Assembly: GCF_000246945.1 (NCBI RefSeq) | Contig: NZ_BAEX01000007.1 | Coordinates: forward strand, 1-59,592 | Origin: Myroides injenensis M09-0166 | GTDB taxonomy: Bacteria; Bacteroidota; Bacteroidia; Flavobacteriales; Flavobacteriaceae | Reading direction: 5' to 3' | DNA length: 59,592 bases | Shown here: piece after piece, positions 35,939 to 45,222 of the stretch | How the letters are laid out: each line of letters starts with the position of its first letter | Numbering within the stretch: position 1 is the stretch's first letter | Translations under genes and position numbers: made by a program | The notes under the pieces: model-generated | The model's input: the letters and a program-made list of their open reading frames with translations, nothing else | Databases searched by the model: none | Told to the model about the DNA's origin: nothing

Positions 35939-36085
35939 ATTAATTATTGTGTTTTTAGTTTTGAAGTAAAAAGTTTGGCACTCATACATAGGTGAGAACT
36001 TTACAAGAAATTATTAAATTATACCTAAAATTACTAAATCAGCATTTTCAGGCACCTCAAATATAAATTTGATATATTAATGACA

Positions 36086-36126
36086 AAAAAACAGATAATT
36101 TGACAATTCTAAAAAACAGATAATTT
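36086..36126. repeat. Short direct repeat upstream of ndh
   Basis: AAAAAACAGATAATTT occurs at 36086-36101 and again at 36111-36126, 25 nt start to start. Possible paired regulatory site, about 170 nt upstream of ndh. Confidence 0.45.
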
Positions 36127-36189
36127 CTATTTTTAAAGTTAATCTTATTCAAATAAATTCAACATTATTCTGCAATACACACTTTAAAA

Positions 36190-36218
36190 CAAAAAAAACC
36201 GCTAAAATAAGCGGTTTT
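36190..36218 (-). terminator. Terminator of the LysM-DUF3820 unit
   Basis: Stem AAAACCGCT / AGCGGTTTT around AAAATA; minus-strand T run. Confidence 0.8.
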
Positions 36219-36228
36219 CATTTATATA

Positions 36229-36456
36229 TTATTTTGAAAAGTTATTACGAATATTCCTAATTAAATACTCTAAACCATTTAATTTCAACTCATAAATAAG
36301 AGCTAATTGCTCCCCAAGCTTTCCTTTTGGAAATCCTTTATTGTGGTACCATACAATATAATATTCTGGAATATCTATTAAGTAAGTACCCTCATATTTT
36401 CCATATGGCATCTTAGTATGTGCTAACTCTATGAGATATTTTTGATCACCAAGCAT
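36229..36456 (-). CDS. DUF3820 family protein
   Basis: A 75-residue DUF3820 protein: KMPYGKYEGTYLIDIPEYYIVWYHNKGFP is the characteristic block (compact alpha/beta domain, 15-43). The family has been suggested to relate to DNA-binding or virulence regulation, but no function is proven. Its ATG overlaps the stop of the LysM protein (TAATG), so it is co-translated with a cell-envelope protein. The association seems conserved by coupling rather than by obvious function. Confidence 0.82.
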   Translation of the reverse strand: MLGDQKYLIELAHTKMPYGKYEGTYLIDIPEYYIVWYHNKGFPKGKLGEQLALIYELKLNGLEYLIRNIRNNFSK

Positions 36457-38522
36457 TATTGAAGTACCTTAACAGTTAAATCATCAGTATATTGTAGTAA
36501 ATATACTCCAGTATTTCTAATACTTCCTTCTGGACTTCTACTATAAATAAACTTATTTTCTACAGCTTGTGTCTGATATTTAATTGTATTCATAAAATCA
36601 CTACCCTGAAATAAACGTAGGATAACATCATAAGTAACATCGTATCCTCTAGTAGCAAATCTATTTGGCGAAATATTATACTTCTCTCTATATTCTTGCT
36701 GGAATTGGTTATCTGTATTGGTTTTATTATCTCTGGTTACTGAAGGATAAGTATATTTTAAAGCTACCAATGATTCAATATCGATTTCACTACTATCAAA
36801 TACATCTCCTTTATCAAAGGAAGCTAACTGAATATCAAAATCTCCAACTCTCTTTTTTAGTTTTGTAGTTAATAAAGATGCTGATTCAATACTGTTTGAA
36901 TCTAACACAAAAACATTAGTCTTACCACTAACTAAAGTTTTATCTACGTCATTAATCAAAGATGTACTGATTACTTTAACGTTAGGATAATAATTTTGCA
37001 TAAAACGTTTAGTGGATGTACGTTTATCATCTACAATCACAGTTAGTTTTACATTATTATTTTTCACAAAATAATCTAGCAAGCCAACCCTTAAGACATC
37101 TGCATACGGCATTGTTTGCACCAATTGACTAGAAGCAACTAATTTTTCATTTGATAATGGAGAAATTACCACAATATCTTTATTTGGTAACTTATTAATT
37201 GCTTGCTCTAAATTAGATTGAAAGAATGGTCCAATAATTACATCAGTATCTGAAAAATCTTTAGTTTGCAATAGTGTTCCTACATTAGAACTCGTTTTAC
37301 TTTCATTAGAATCATATACATTTACCGTCAGAGGTAGTCCTAACTTTTCAGCATGTTCAATAGCTATCTTAGCACCTGAATAAAAATCTAATGTCATATT
37401 TAAAAATGCATCACTTTGCAATTTAGCAGAGATATCATCTCCTAAACGGGATACATTGAAAGGTAACAGCAAAGCTATTTCCTTTCTCTTTCTTTTAGAA
37501 ACTGAAGACTCTAAATCAGCAAAATTATTTCTAAAGCTAACTTCTATATTTTCATCTACTTCAATATCCTGAATTGATCCAGTGGTAGTTGGAATCTTAA
37601 GTTCCATTCCGCTTCTTAGACCATTTTTTAGCTCAGGATTTAATTTAACTAATTCTTCTATCGTAATTCCGTTTTGACGAGAAAGACTATACAGAGTTTG
37701 TTTTGGTTCTACTATGATAGTTTTGTAACCTTCTTCTTTAACGATTGGAGTTACTTCAACAATATCTTCTTTATTTGAAAATCCATAAGCAGGAACTTTA
37801 ATTTTTTGTCCACTTTTTAGCCCATCCTTTAATTCTGGGTTTAACTCCATTAATCTCTGAATAGTAGTATTATAAAGCACAGCTAAACCATAAAGTGTAT
37901 TTTGTGGTTCAACATCTATATATTTAAAATAGATATTATTGATATCTTTAATAGTATCGGCACTTGCAGATGGCAATTTTGACGTATATCTTGGTTTAGA
38001 TTGATCTATCCCAGTAACATCTTTAGATGCTTTTACATCAGTACTATTCTTCTTTTCTTGAGGTACTACTAAAACATAAGTTTCCGCTTTCAATCCTTCC
38101 TCCTTTAAACTAGGATTTAGTTTATATAATTGATCAATCGAAATATTGTATTGTCGACTAATACTATATAATGTTTCTTTTGGCTTTACAAAATGCATTC
38201 CTCCTTTATCAGAATTCTCAGAAAAAGTATTAACTGACGTCACTCTATTTTCTGTTTTTTCTGTTGACTGCTGTTTTTTCTTATTTTCTTGTTCTAAAAA
38301 ACTTTGAGTTGGTATTAATAAAAAACTACCTTCTTTTATCCCTCCTTTAGCATCAGGATTATATTTTAATAAATCTGACACAGGAATACCATTCTCTCTA
38401 GCTATTTTACTAACTGTTTCTCCTTTGTTTACTCTGTAATGGATAAAAGTCTTCTCTTGAGCAGATAGTGAAGATATAGTAATAATAAAAGCTGAAATTG
38501 CAGCTATAAAGTTCTTTTTCAT
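36456..38522 (-). CDS. Four-LysM protein with periplasmic-binding-protein-like domain
   Basis: A 688-residue exported protein. Signal peptide MKKNFIAAISAFIITISSLSAQ, then four LysM peptidoglycan-binding domains at about 27-71, 109-154, 200-244 and 267-311 (each with a GETVSKIA- or TLYSLSRQ-like start and a LNPELK centre). The rest, from ~348 (ALLLPFNVSRLGDD), resembles the type-1 periplasmic binding fold seen in branched-chain amino acid receptors and in LpoA-type lipoproteins. It likely sits in the periplasm on peptidoglycan; an envelope-synthesis regulator is plausible by analogy with LpoA but unproven. Coupled to DUF3820; guaA lies upstream. Confidence 0.87.
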   Translation of the reverse strand: MKKNFIAAISAFIITISSLSAQEKTFIHYRVNKGETVSKIARENGIPVSDLLKYNPDAKGGIKEGSFLLIPTQSFLEQENKKKQQSTEKTENRVTSVNTFSENSDKGGMHFVKPKETLYSISRQYNISIDQLYKLNPSLKEEGLKAETYVLVVPQEKKNSTDVKASKDVTGIDQSKPRYTSKLPSASADTIKDINNIYFKYIDVEPQNTLYGLAVLYNTTIQRLMELNPELKDGLKSGQKIKVPAYGFSNKEDIVEVTPIVKEEGYKTIIVEPKQTLYSLSRQNGITIEELVKLNPELKNGLRSGMELKIPTTTGSIQDIEVDENIEVSFRNNFADLESSVSKRKRKEIALLLPFNVSRLGDDISAKLQSDAFLNMTLDFYSGAKIAIEHAEKLGLPLTVNVYDSNESKTSSNVGTLLQTKDFSDTDVIIGPFFQSNLEQAINKLPNKDIVVISPLSNEKLVASSQLVQTMPYADVLRVGLLDYFVKNNNVKLTVIVDDKRTSTKRFMQNYYPNVKVISTSLINDVDKTLVSGKTNVFVLDSNSIESASLLTTKLKKRVGDFDIQLASFDKGDVFDSSEIDIESLVALKYTYPSVTRDNKTNTDNQFQQEYREKYNISPNRFATRGYDVTYDVILRLFQGSDFMNTIKYQTQAVENKFIYSRSPEGSIRNTGVYLLQYTDDLTVKVLQ

Positions 38523-38546
38523 TTTGCAAATCTTTTTAATAAACGA

Positions 38547-38580
38547 ATAAGTCGCTGCAACAAAGTTACAGCGACTTATT
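38547..38580 (-). terminator. Terminator after guaA
   Basis: Perfect 12-bp stem AATAAGTCGCTG / CAGCGACTTATT with an 10-nt loop. The T tract on the minus strand is poor (CGTTTATT). Confidence 0.65.
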
Positions 38581-38592
38581 TAAATATTTAAA

Positions 38593-40119
38593 TTATTCCC
38601 ACTCAATTGTTGCTGGTGGTTTTGAACTAATATCGTAAACGACTCTATTTACACCTTTTACTCTATTAATAATTTTATTCGAAATTTCCATTAAGAACTC
38701 ATATGGCAAATGAACCCAATCAGCAGTCATTCCATCAGTAGAAGCCACAGCTCTTAATGCAACAACTTTTTCATAAGTTCTCTCATCCCCCATTACCCCA
38801 ACGCTATTAACAGGTAATAAAATTGCCCCTGCTTGCCAAACTGAGTTATAAAGCCCGTGTTCTTTTAATCCTTCAATAAAGATAGCATCTACTTCTTGTA
38901 GCAAACGTACCTTCTCTTGTGTAATATCACCTAAAATGCGAATTGCCAATCCTGGACCTGGGAAAGGATGTCTTCCTAATAATTCAGGATCAATACCTAA
39001 AGACGCTCCCACTCTACGTACCTCATCTTTAAACAACATACGCAATGGTTCAACCACTTTTAATTTCATAAAATCAGGTAATCCACCTACATTATGATGA
39101 GATTTAATAGTTGCAGATGGACCTTTTACTGAAATTGATTCTATGACATCAGGATAAATTGTTCCTTGTCCTAAAAATGTAGCATCTTCAATCAATTTAG
39201 CTTCATCGTCAAATACTTCAATAAAGGCTTTTCCAATTGCTTTACGCTTTTGTTCTGGATCTTCTAAACCTGCTAAAGCAGACATAAAACGATCTGTCGC
39301 ATCCACACCTTTTACATTTAATCCCATTCCTTGATAATTATCAAGTACGTTTTGGAATTCATTCTTTCTTAAAAGACCATTATTAACGAAAATACAATAT
39401 AAGTTTTTACCAATTGCTTTATTCAATAATACTGCTGCTACAGTAGAATCTACTCCACCAGATAATGCTAATACTACTTTTTCATTTCCAACAGTATTTC
39501 TTAAGCTCTCGATAGATTCTTCAACAAAAGCATTAGGTGTAAAATCTTGAGATACACCCGCAATATCAACTAAAAAGTTTTTTAATAATTGTGCTCCATC
39601 TGTCGAGTGATATACTTCTGGATGAAATTGAATAGCATAAGTCGCTTCGCCATCAATTTTATACGCAGCATTTTTAACATCTTTTGTACTTGCCAAAAGT
39701 ACTCCATTAGTAGGAATTTTTTTGATTGTATCGCTATGACTCATCCACACTTGGCTATTTTGTGGAATATCTTTAAAGAAAATATCATCAGCAATAAAAT
39801 CTAAATTAGCTCTTCCATATTCTCTGGTATCAGAAGGAGCAACTTCTCCTCCAAAAAAGTGAGCTAAGTATTGTGCTCCATAGCACACTGCTAATAAAGG
39901 GAGTTTTCCTTTGATGTTAGACAAATCTGGATGTAACGCTTCTTCAGAGCGCACTGAATAAGGACTACCTGATAAAATCACAGCTTTATATTCAGTTAAA
40001 TCCTTTGGTAAATCATTAAATGGTAAGATTTCGCAGAAAATATTTAATTCTCGAACTCTTCGCGCAATCAACTGAGTGTATTGCGATCCAAAATCTAAAA
40101 TAAGTACATTGTGTTGCAT
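38593..40119 (-). CDS. guaA: GMP synthase (glutamine-hydrolysing)
   Basis: About 508 residues. It converts XMP to GMP with glutamine and ATP. The glutamine amidotransferase domain has [17 protein letters not shown], the nucleophile Cys in [12 protein letters not shown], and the His/Glu of QFHPEVYHS. The ATP-pyrophosphatase domain has the P-loop [12 protein letters not shown], and the dimerization domain ends [14 protein letters not shown]. The frame extends to a TTG at 40125, but that TTG lies inside the promoter box; the ATG at 40117-40119 is the real start and only 3 nt from the box. Confidence 0.97.
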   Translation of the reverse strand: MQHNVLILDFGSQYTQLIARRVRELNIFCEILPFNDLPKDLTEYKAVILSGSPYSVRSEEALHPDLSNIKGKLPLLAVCYGAQYLAHFFGGEVAPSDTREYGRANLDFIADDIFFKDIPQNSQVWMSHSDTIKKIPTNGVLLASTKDVKNAAYKIDGEATYAIQFHPEVYHSTDGAQLLKNFLVDIAGVSQDFTPNAFVEESIESLRNTVGNEKVVLALSGGVDSTVAAVLLNKAIGKNLYCIFVNNGLLRKNEFQNVLDNYQGMGLNVKGVDATDRFMSALAGLEDPEQKRKAIGKAFIEVFDDEAKLIEDATFLGQGTIYPDVIESISVKGPSATIKSHHNVGGLPDFMKLKVVEPLRMLFKDEVRRVGASLGIDPELLGRHPFPGPGLAIRILGDITQEKVRLLQEVDAIFIEGLKEHGLYNSVWQAGAILLPVNSVGVMGDERTYEKVVALRAVASTDGMTADWVHLPYEFLMEISNKIINRVKGVNRVVYDISSKPPATIEWE

Positions 40120-40122
40120 GCG

Positions 40123-40151
40123 CAAAAATAGTTATTTCAAACGTATCTCAA
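40123..40151 (-). promoter_or_regulatory. guaA promoter, predicted leaderless start
   Basis: On the minus strand TTG (40151-40149), 18-nt spacer, TATTTTTG (40130-40123), then CGC and the ATG. The distance places transcription start at or next to the A of the ATG, so the mRNA would have no 5' leader. Confidence 0.55.
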
Positions 40152-40384
40152 AATAGAATAGACAAATTTTTCTTTTAAAGTTTTCAAGAAAAAGCTGCAT
40201 CGTATAAATTACCAGTTTCATTACATTTAGAAGATACGCTATACTACAATTATTACCTGCCTATTAACTTATAAATTTAGATTTTCCTATTTAATTATTC
40301 AAAGGTCTTTTTTAAAAAAAAAGCATATAAAATGATTTTTGAAGTAATTGATTCATTAGATATCTTTATAACTATAGAGGAAAT

Positions 40385-41012
40385 GATTTTTTCAACAACG
40401 CGTCAACAGTTCTTCAAGATTCCTTCAACAAATAGGCCTCTATATGGAGCAATCATGGGGAATTGTTGAAGAACTGTTAAAGGATTTAGCACGAGTCCTT
40501 ATGAATACTAGCTTTAGCAAGCATTCATAATTTAACTCCAATAGATCACTTTTAACATAAGTTATTGTATTTTAATTAGATACATTTTTTGGAGTATAAA
40601 AAAAGTGAGGTGTTTTTTTGCTCAGATAGTTAGAGTCTTTACAGTACACTTCATCGCCTATTGATATATAAATCTATTTAGAAGACATAACTAATCAATT
40701 ACTATCTACTCAAAGACTTTTATCAGGATTATTTTATTAATGCTGATTAGGGTTTTAGTCTACTGATATTTAAATAGGTATAGATAAAGAAACAATAACT
40801 AACACCTTTCCAGGTAAACGAAATGGGCAAGGTAATGAAGACAATTATTATGATGAAAAACTATACAAAAAAAGAGATGCTATTGAAAAAACAAATGCTT
40901 GATTACATAGCTTTCGTTCTTTACGCTATAGATTTGAAACCACCATATCAAGTTGGATGATATGGAATTTCATAGATTTTATCGTTATATTAAGAGAAGC
41001 CAGTATAATCAC
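40385..41012 (+). mobile_element. IS5-like transposase remnant with palindromic repeat A (copy 3)
   Basis: Plus-strand counterpart of 1085-1764. Left end GATTTTTTCAACAACGCG, then the palindrome (arms AACAGTTCTTCAAGATTCC at 40406-40424 and GGAATTGTTGAAGAACTGTT at 40459-40478), a ~300-bp spacer with patches shared with copy 1 (GAAGACATAACTAxTCAATTACT), and a decayed transposase. The last part reads LKDFYQDYFINAD, PGKRNGQGNEDNYYDEKLYK, RDAIEKTNA and RFETTISSWMIWN, with stop codons. This is the C-terminal catalytic end of an IS5-type DDE transposase. Palindrome and transposase travel together, so repeat A probably belongs to the element. Confidence 0.72.
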
Positions 41013-41065
41013 CTAAATACTATACTACTAAAAATAAATAGCAAAAATATCTTAATAAAATAAAC

Positions 41066-41458
41066 TTACTCCAACAAATAATCCCAGAAATAATTTAAAA
41101 AGTTCCCAAAAATTGTCAGATCATCATTCCAACCAAAAAAATTCGTATTATCTAATTTATCTTTTTCATAGAGAACTCCTGAACTAATTCTAATATTCGC
41201 TTCTAATCCAGCATATTTATAATTCATAAAACTCAGTAAACTTTCTTCTTTCTTTTTTCTTTTGTTTAAATCATTTAGTAAAGGAGATGAAAAAGTAAGA
41301 TAACAAAGTTCATATTTAGGATAAAATGAATAAACTTTTGAATTCTCTTGATTTAACATTAGATATAAATCAGAATGGTTACTACTAGACTTAGCAGATG
41401 TAAACCAATAGGACAAACTAATAAAAACTAATAAATAATATTTCTGCATAAAACTCAT
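41066..41458 (-). CDS. Small exported hypothetical protein
   Basis: A 130-residue protein with an N-terminal hydrophobic segment (MQKYYLLVFISLSYWFTSA, possible signal peptide) and a ~105-residue mature part I do not recognise. The N-terminal M-S-F-M offers two starts (41458 and 41449). It lies directly downstream of the decayed IS element and upstream of the ettA terminator. It may be a shortened or decaying gene; no terminator is evident after it. Low confidence that it is functional. Confidence 0.45.
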   Translation of the reverse strand: MSFMQKYYLLVFISLSYWFTSAKSSSNHSDLYLMLNQENSKVYSFYPKYELCYLTFSSPLLNDLNKRKKKEESLLSFMNYKYAGLEANIRISSGVLYEKDKLDNTNFFGWNDDLTIFGNFLNYFWDYLLE

Positions 41459-41599
41459 CTGTTATATTCCCTATACTGCTGCAAGTTTATTTTTTATTTA
41501 TTAAGAATTATAATAAAAATCAAATCAAGATTACGAAAGTATTTTAATTAACAAATAAGCATTTTTTGACTTGATATAGCCAAGAATATTTTTGCAAAT

Positions 41600-41635
41600 A
41601 AAAAAAGCTACTCAAATAAATTTGAATAGCTTTCT
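41600..41635 (-). terminator. Terminator of ettA
   Basis: Stem AAAGCTA-TCAAAT / ATTTGA-TAGCTTT with one mismatch; T run on the minus strand. Confidence 0.8.
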
Positions 41636-41656
41636 TTATTATTGATGAACTTATTA

Positions 41657-43345
41657 TTATCTAACAAGTTTTTTATATCTTAAACGTGTAGGTGCAACAT
41701 CACCTAAACGTTTCTTACGATTTTCTTCATACTCTGAGAAAGAACCTTCAAAGAAATATACTTGTGAATCTCCTTCAAAGGCTAAAATATGTGTACAAAT
41801 ACGGTCTAAGAACCAACGGTCGTGAGAGATAACTACAGCACATCCTGCAAAATTATCTAACCCTTCTTCCAATGCACGCAGTGTATTAACATCTAAATCA
41901 TTCGTAGGCTCATCAAGAAGTAATACGTTCCCTTCCTCTTTCAAAGTCATTGCTAAATGCAAGCGGTTGCGTTCTCCACCAGAAAGCGTTGCTACTTTTT
42001 TATTTTGATCTGAACCTCCAAAATTAAATCTACTTAAATAAGCACGAGAATTAACTTGACGACCTCCCATCATAATTAATTCTTGACCATCACAGAAATT
42101 CTCCCATATTGATTTCTCAGGATCTATATTAGTATGCGATTGATCTACGTAAGCAATCTTAACTGTATCACCAATCGCAAATGTTCCTCCATCAGGAGTT
42201 TCTTCACCCATAATCATACGAAAAATTGTTGACTTACCTGCTCCATTAGGACCAATAATTCCAACAATACCAGCTTGTGGTAAAGTAAAATTCAAGTCTT
42301 CATAAAGTAATTTATCACCAAAAGCTTTTGATACTCCTTTTGCTTCAATTACATTAGTTCCAAGACGAGGACCGTTTGGTATATAGATTTCTAATTTTTC
42401 CTCTAACTGTTTCTGATCTTCATTAAGAAGCTTATCATAGTTTTGCAACCTTGCTTTTTGCTTAGTTTGACGACCTTTAGCACCTTGTCTTACCCAATCA
42501 AGTTCTCTTTCTAAGTTTTTACGACGTTTTGAAGCTACTTTTTCTTCTAAAGCAAGGCGTTTCGATTTTTGATCTAACCAAGATGAATAGTTACCTTTCC
42601 ATGGAATTCCTTCACCTCTATCTAACTCTAAAATCCAACCTGCAACATTATCTAAGAAATAACGATCGTGGGTAACAGCGATTACTGTACCAGCGTATTG
42701 CTGTAAATGTTGTTCTAACCAGTGTACAGATTCAGCGTCTAAGTGGTTAGTAGGCTCATCTAATAATAAGACATCTGGGTTTTGCAATAACAAACGGCAT
42801 AATGCTACACGTCTGCGCTCACCTCCTGACAACACCTTAATAGGCGTATCTGGATCTGGTGTTCTTAAAGCATCCATTGCAATAGCAAGTTTAGTATCTA
42901 ATTCCCAACCTCCTGCTGCATCAATCTTATCTTGTAATTCAGCTTGACGATCCATAAGTTTTTGCATTTTATCTGCATCTTCATAAACTTCTGGTAAACC
43001 AAACATATCATTAATCTTATTGAACTCATCTAGAATTCCAACAATCTCTGCTGCTCCTTCTTTTACAATCTCAATAACTGTTTTACTTTCATCTAATTGT
43101 GGTTCTTGTTCTAAATACCCCACTGTATATCCAGGAGCAAAGACTACATCTCCTTGATAGTTTTTATCTACACCTGCTATAATTTTAAGTAAAGATGATT
43201 TACCTGAACCATTTAAACCTAAAATACCGATTTTAGCTCCATAAAAGAAACTTAAGTAAATATCTTTCAGGACAGTTTTATTAGTCGATGAGTAAGTTTT
43301 ACTCACTTTCGACATCGAAAAAATCACTTTTTTATCGTCTGACAT
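41657..43345 (-). CDS. ettA: Energy-dependent translational throttle protein (ABC-F ATPase)
   Basis: A 562-residue ABC-F protein with two ATPase domains and no membrane segments. It binds the ribosomal E site and gates translation by cellular energy status. Seen: Walker A GLNGSGKSSLL and GPNGAGKSTIF, signatures LSGGERRRVALCRLL and LSGGERNRLHLAM, Walker B DVLLLDEPTNHLDAES and NVLLLDEPTNDLD. The long arm/linker region (~240-320, charged helices) fits EttA. Length and C-terminus RLRYKKLVR match the family. Confidence 0.95.
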   Translation of the reverse strand: MSDDKKVIFSMSKVSKTYSSTNKTVLKDIYLSFFYGAKIGILGLNGSGKSSLLKIIAGVDKNYQGDVVFAPGYTVGYLEQEPQLDESKTVIEIVKEGAAEIVGILDEFNKINDMFGLPEVYEDADKMQKLMDRQAELQDKIDAAGGWELDTKLAIAMDALRTPDPDTPIKVLSGGERRRVALCRLLLQNPDVLLLDEPTNHLDAESVHWLEQHLQQYAGTVIAVTHDRYFLDNVAGWILELDRGEGIPWKGNYSSWLDQKSKRLALEEKVASKRRKNLERELDWVRQGAKGRQTKQKARLQNYDKLLNEDQKQLEEKLEIYIPNGPRLGTNVIEAKGVSKAFGDKLLYEDLNFTLPQAGIVGIIGPNGAGKSTIFRMIMGEETPDGGTFAIGDTVKIAYVDQSHTNIDPEKSIWENFCDGQELIMMGGRQVNSRAYLSRFNFGGSDQNKKVATLSGGERNRLHLAMTLKEEGNVLLLDEPTNDLDVNTLRALEEGLDNFAGCAVVISHDRWFLDRICTHILAFEGDSQVYFFEGSFSEYEENRKKRLGDVAPTRLRYKKLVR

Positions 43346-43661
43346 AAAGTAAAATAAATTGATTTAATATTTTAAATAATACTCTGTTTGTACTAACAAA
43401 GCATAACAAGCCAAAAATACACTTTAAAAATGAATTTAGAAACTGTTTTTAAGCCACAATAGAGAATAAGTATTTTTTGATTCTTATATTATTAATCTGT
43501 CTAAATATTTCATAAAAACACTAGCGTTAGAAATTAAAATAATGACATTATCAAACCTTAAAAAACTTTTTTAACATTACTGAATTTTTACTAACCAAAT
43601 GCACTAATTATATTTTATTTTTTACGTATATTAGTAACGTAATAATAACAAATTTACCGGT
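43346..43661. other. 316-bp intergenic region between divergent ettA and the CxxC protein
   Basis: AT-rich; I see no gene, repeat or clear TAnnTTTG box. Confidence 0.6.
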
Positions 43662-43844
43662 ATGACAAATTACTTACTTTTTTCTGAAAATGATTATTGT
43701 GAGGATAACCACGAGAATCATTATTACGATCCATCAATAGATGCTTATTATTGTCCTAGTTGCGATTCTATATCTCCTGTAGATAGCTGCCTAAAGAAAG
43801 AGGATGCATTAGAAGATGAATATGAACATCATATTGGGATTTAA
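43662..43844 (+). CDS. Small acidic CxxC (zinc-ribbon-like) protein
   Basis: A 60-residue very acidic protein with a CPSC knuckle (31-34) plus C13 and C43, and several His residues. One CxxC knuckle with flanking Cys/His could bind one metal ion. No family recognised. It is supported as real by its own transcription unit: divergent from ettA, ATG at 43662 and an unusually long terminator hairpin 4 nt after the stop. Cytosolic; possibly a small regulator or metal-binding protein, which is only inference. Confidence 0.65.
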   Translation: MTNYLLFSENDYCEDNHENHYYDPSIDAYYCPSCDSISPVDSCLKKEDALEDEYEHHIGI

Positions 43845-43847
43845 ACA

Positions 43848-43916
43848 AAAATCTTGTAAATGACTAGTTTTTATGCAAAATAAATTTGCTACTTATCATT
43901 TACAAGATTTTTTATT
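43848..43916. terminator. Terminator with 16-bp perfect stem and long loop
   Basis: AAAATCTTGTAAATGA (43848-43863) pairs perfectly with TCATTTACAAGATTTT (43896-43911) around a 32-nt loop; T run follows. It lies between convergent genes and can act both ways. The long loop is unusual compared with the other terminators here. Confidence 0.8.
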
Positions 43917-43932
43917 TCTGCTTAATTAGTAA

Positions 43933-44721
43933 TTAAGGCTTTGGCATAGTGTGATCTTTACTAGGTATAAATTTTCTTTTTTTCCATACCACATGTTTTT
44001 TTCCTTCCTCAATTACTTTTTTCATCTTAATTTTTAAGTAATCATATACACTAGTAAATAGAATAACTGCACTACCGATGTAAAGGACTTCAAATCCTAT
44101 TAGATGAAAGAAATAAGCTCCTACTAACCCACCTATACAAAAGGAAGAAACAATAGATACTTTTAACCCTATCAATGCGAAAAGTCGTTTACGTTCTTCG
44201 CCATTAGTAAAATTAAAAAACAGTCGTGCTACTTCTATACCTAAATCTGTAAAAATTCCAGTAACGTGTGTAGTACGAATAACAGCATTAGATATAAAAG
44301 TAACCAATGAATTCTGCAATCCCATCAAAAAAAGCATGAAACAACCTACTTCTAGCCCATACCCCTCATTTATCCATTCGATTCCATAATAACCTAGAAC
44401 CGCTAACATCATTGATTCAAATACTAAGGGTACTGCAAAGTGCACTTTTTTTAGTAAACGCAATTGTATATTTAGAATAAAATGGGAAGTAAATGCTCCA
44501 AAAAAGAAAGAAAATATAATAGCTATAACTGTTATTACTTCATCCCAATGTAATGTCAATAAATTACTAACAAAAACAGCTAAATAACCTGTTAAGTTAG
44601 TAGTCATCATTTTTAAACTTAAAAATCCAATAACATTAACCAACCCTCCTACAAAAGACAATAAAACTGCCAAGCGTAAATTATGCATAAATGTGCGCTC
44701 AGTACCGCGATGTGACAACAT
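43933..44721 (-). CDS. YoaK family (DUF1275) membrane protein
   Basis: A 262-residue integral membrane protein of the YoaK/DUF1275 family, function unknown. Six to seven hydrophobic segments are visible. Family marks: GGLVNVIGFLSLKMMTTNLTGYL (25-47), GLQNSLVTFISNAVIRTTHVTGIFTDLG (~142-169), and the C-terminal basic tail WKKRKFIPSKDHTMPKP in the cytosol. Monocistronic. Confidence 0.88.
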   Translation of the reverse strand: MLSHRGTERTFMHNLRLAVLLSFVGGLVNVIGFLSLKMMTTNLTGYLAVFVSNLLTLHWDEVITVIAIIFSFFFGAFTSHFILNIQLRLLKKVHFAVPLVFESMMLAVLGYYGIEWINEGYGLEVGCFMLFLMGLQNSLVTFISNAVIRTTHVTGIFTDLGIEVARLFFNFTNGEERKRLFALIGLKVSIVSSFCIGGLVGAYFFHLIGFEVLYIGSAVILFTSVYDYLKIKMKKVIEEGKKHVVWKKRKFIPSKDHTMPKP

Positions 44722-45222
44722 AATCCCCCTTCTATTTTAAATCACCATAATTAAAGTTTTCAATCATTTCTGATAACTCTAGCTTTCAACCTTAAACAAT
44801 ATCTACAACCAGACACTTCTTCTAAAATGAACTAAAAAAAGCTATTGATAATTTGTGACGCCTATCTAGTCCACTTTTACCAATATCAGTAGCCTAAATC
44901 CCTATAAGAAATTTATATTTATTACAATTCGGATATTATATTAAGGAAAGTCAGTAATAATAAAGGATTAACAAGAGCTCTTGAAAATACTGCAATAGCA
45001 ATACTCATATTTACCTACTCAAGCCTATACTTTATGTTACATAAATATAATCTATTCATTTCCAGTTATTCAGAAGCTACAAATTTAATTAAAAAACAAG
45101 TATAACAAACAATGTTTCTACTATTCTCTAGTCTTTATTTTAATACTTAAAGTTCTAACAGTTAATTTATTTAAACTAAAAAAGGAGCTAGTTAAGCTCC
45201 TTTTTATCTTTTAATAAGAAAA
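44722..45222. other. 500-bp intergenic region
   Basis: Contains the terminator at 45178-45206. An open frame without a start codon runs 44908-45105 but has no supporting signals. Nothing else recognised. Confidence 0.6.
45178..45206 (-). terminator. Terminator of the small membrane protein gene
   Basis: Stem AAAAAGGAGCT / AGCTCCTTTTT with loop AGTTA; T run on the minus strand. Confidence 0.88.

Larger units (their letters stand above)
35914..36228. other. Upstream region of ndh
   Basis: 315 bp holding the palindrome at 35927-35938, a pair of 16-bp direct repeats at 36086 and 36111, and the DUF3820 terminator at 36195. Nothing else recognised. Confidence 0.6.
40120..41065. other. Gene-free stretch with IS remnant
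   Basis: Between guaA and a small hypothetical. It holds the guaA promoter and the remnant element at 40385-41012. Positions 40152-40384 show nothing recognisable. Confidence 0.7.

Noticed and set aside
41066-41458. Treating the 130-aa exported hypothetical as an IS accessory gene
   Set aside because: It is on the opposite strand from the remnant and shows no similarity to transposase parts; kept only as a low-confidence gene.
44908-45105. 66-codon plus-strand open stretch with hydrophobic centre
   Set aside because: No start codon near its beginning and no promoter box; expected by chance in DNA of this AT content. Could be a gene remnant but cannot be supported.
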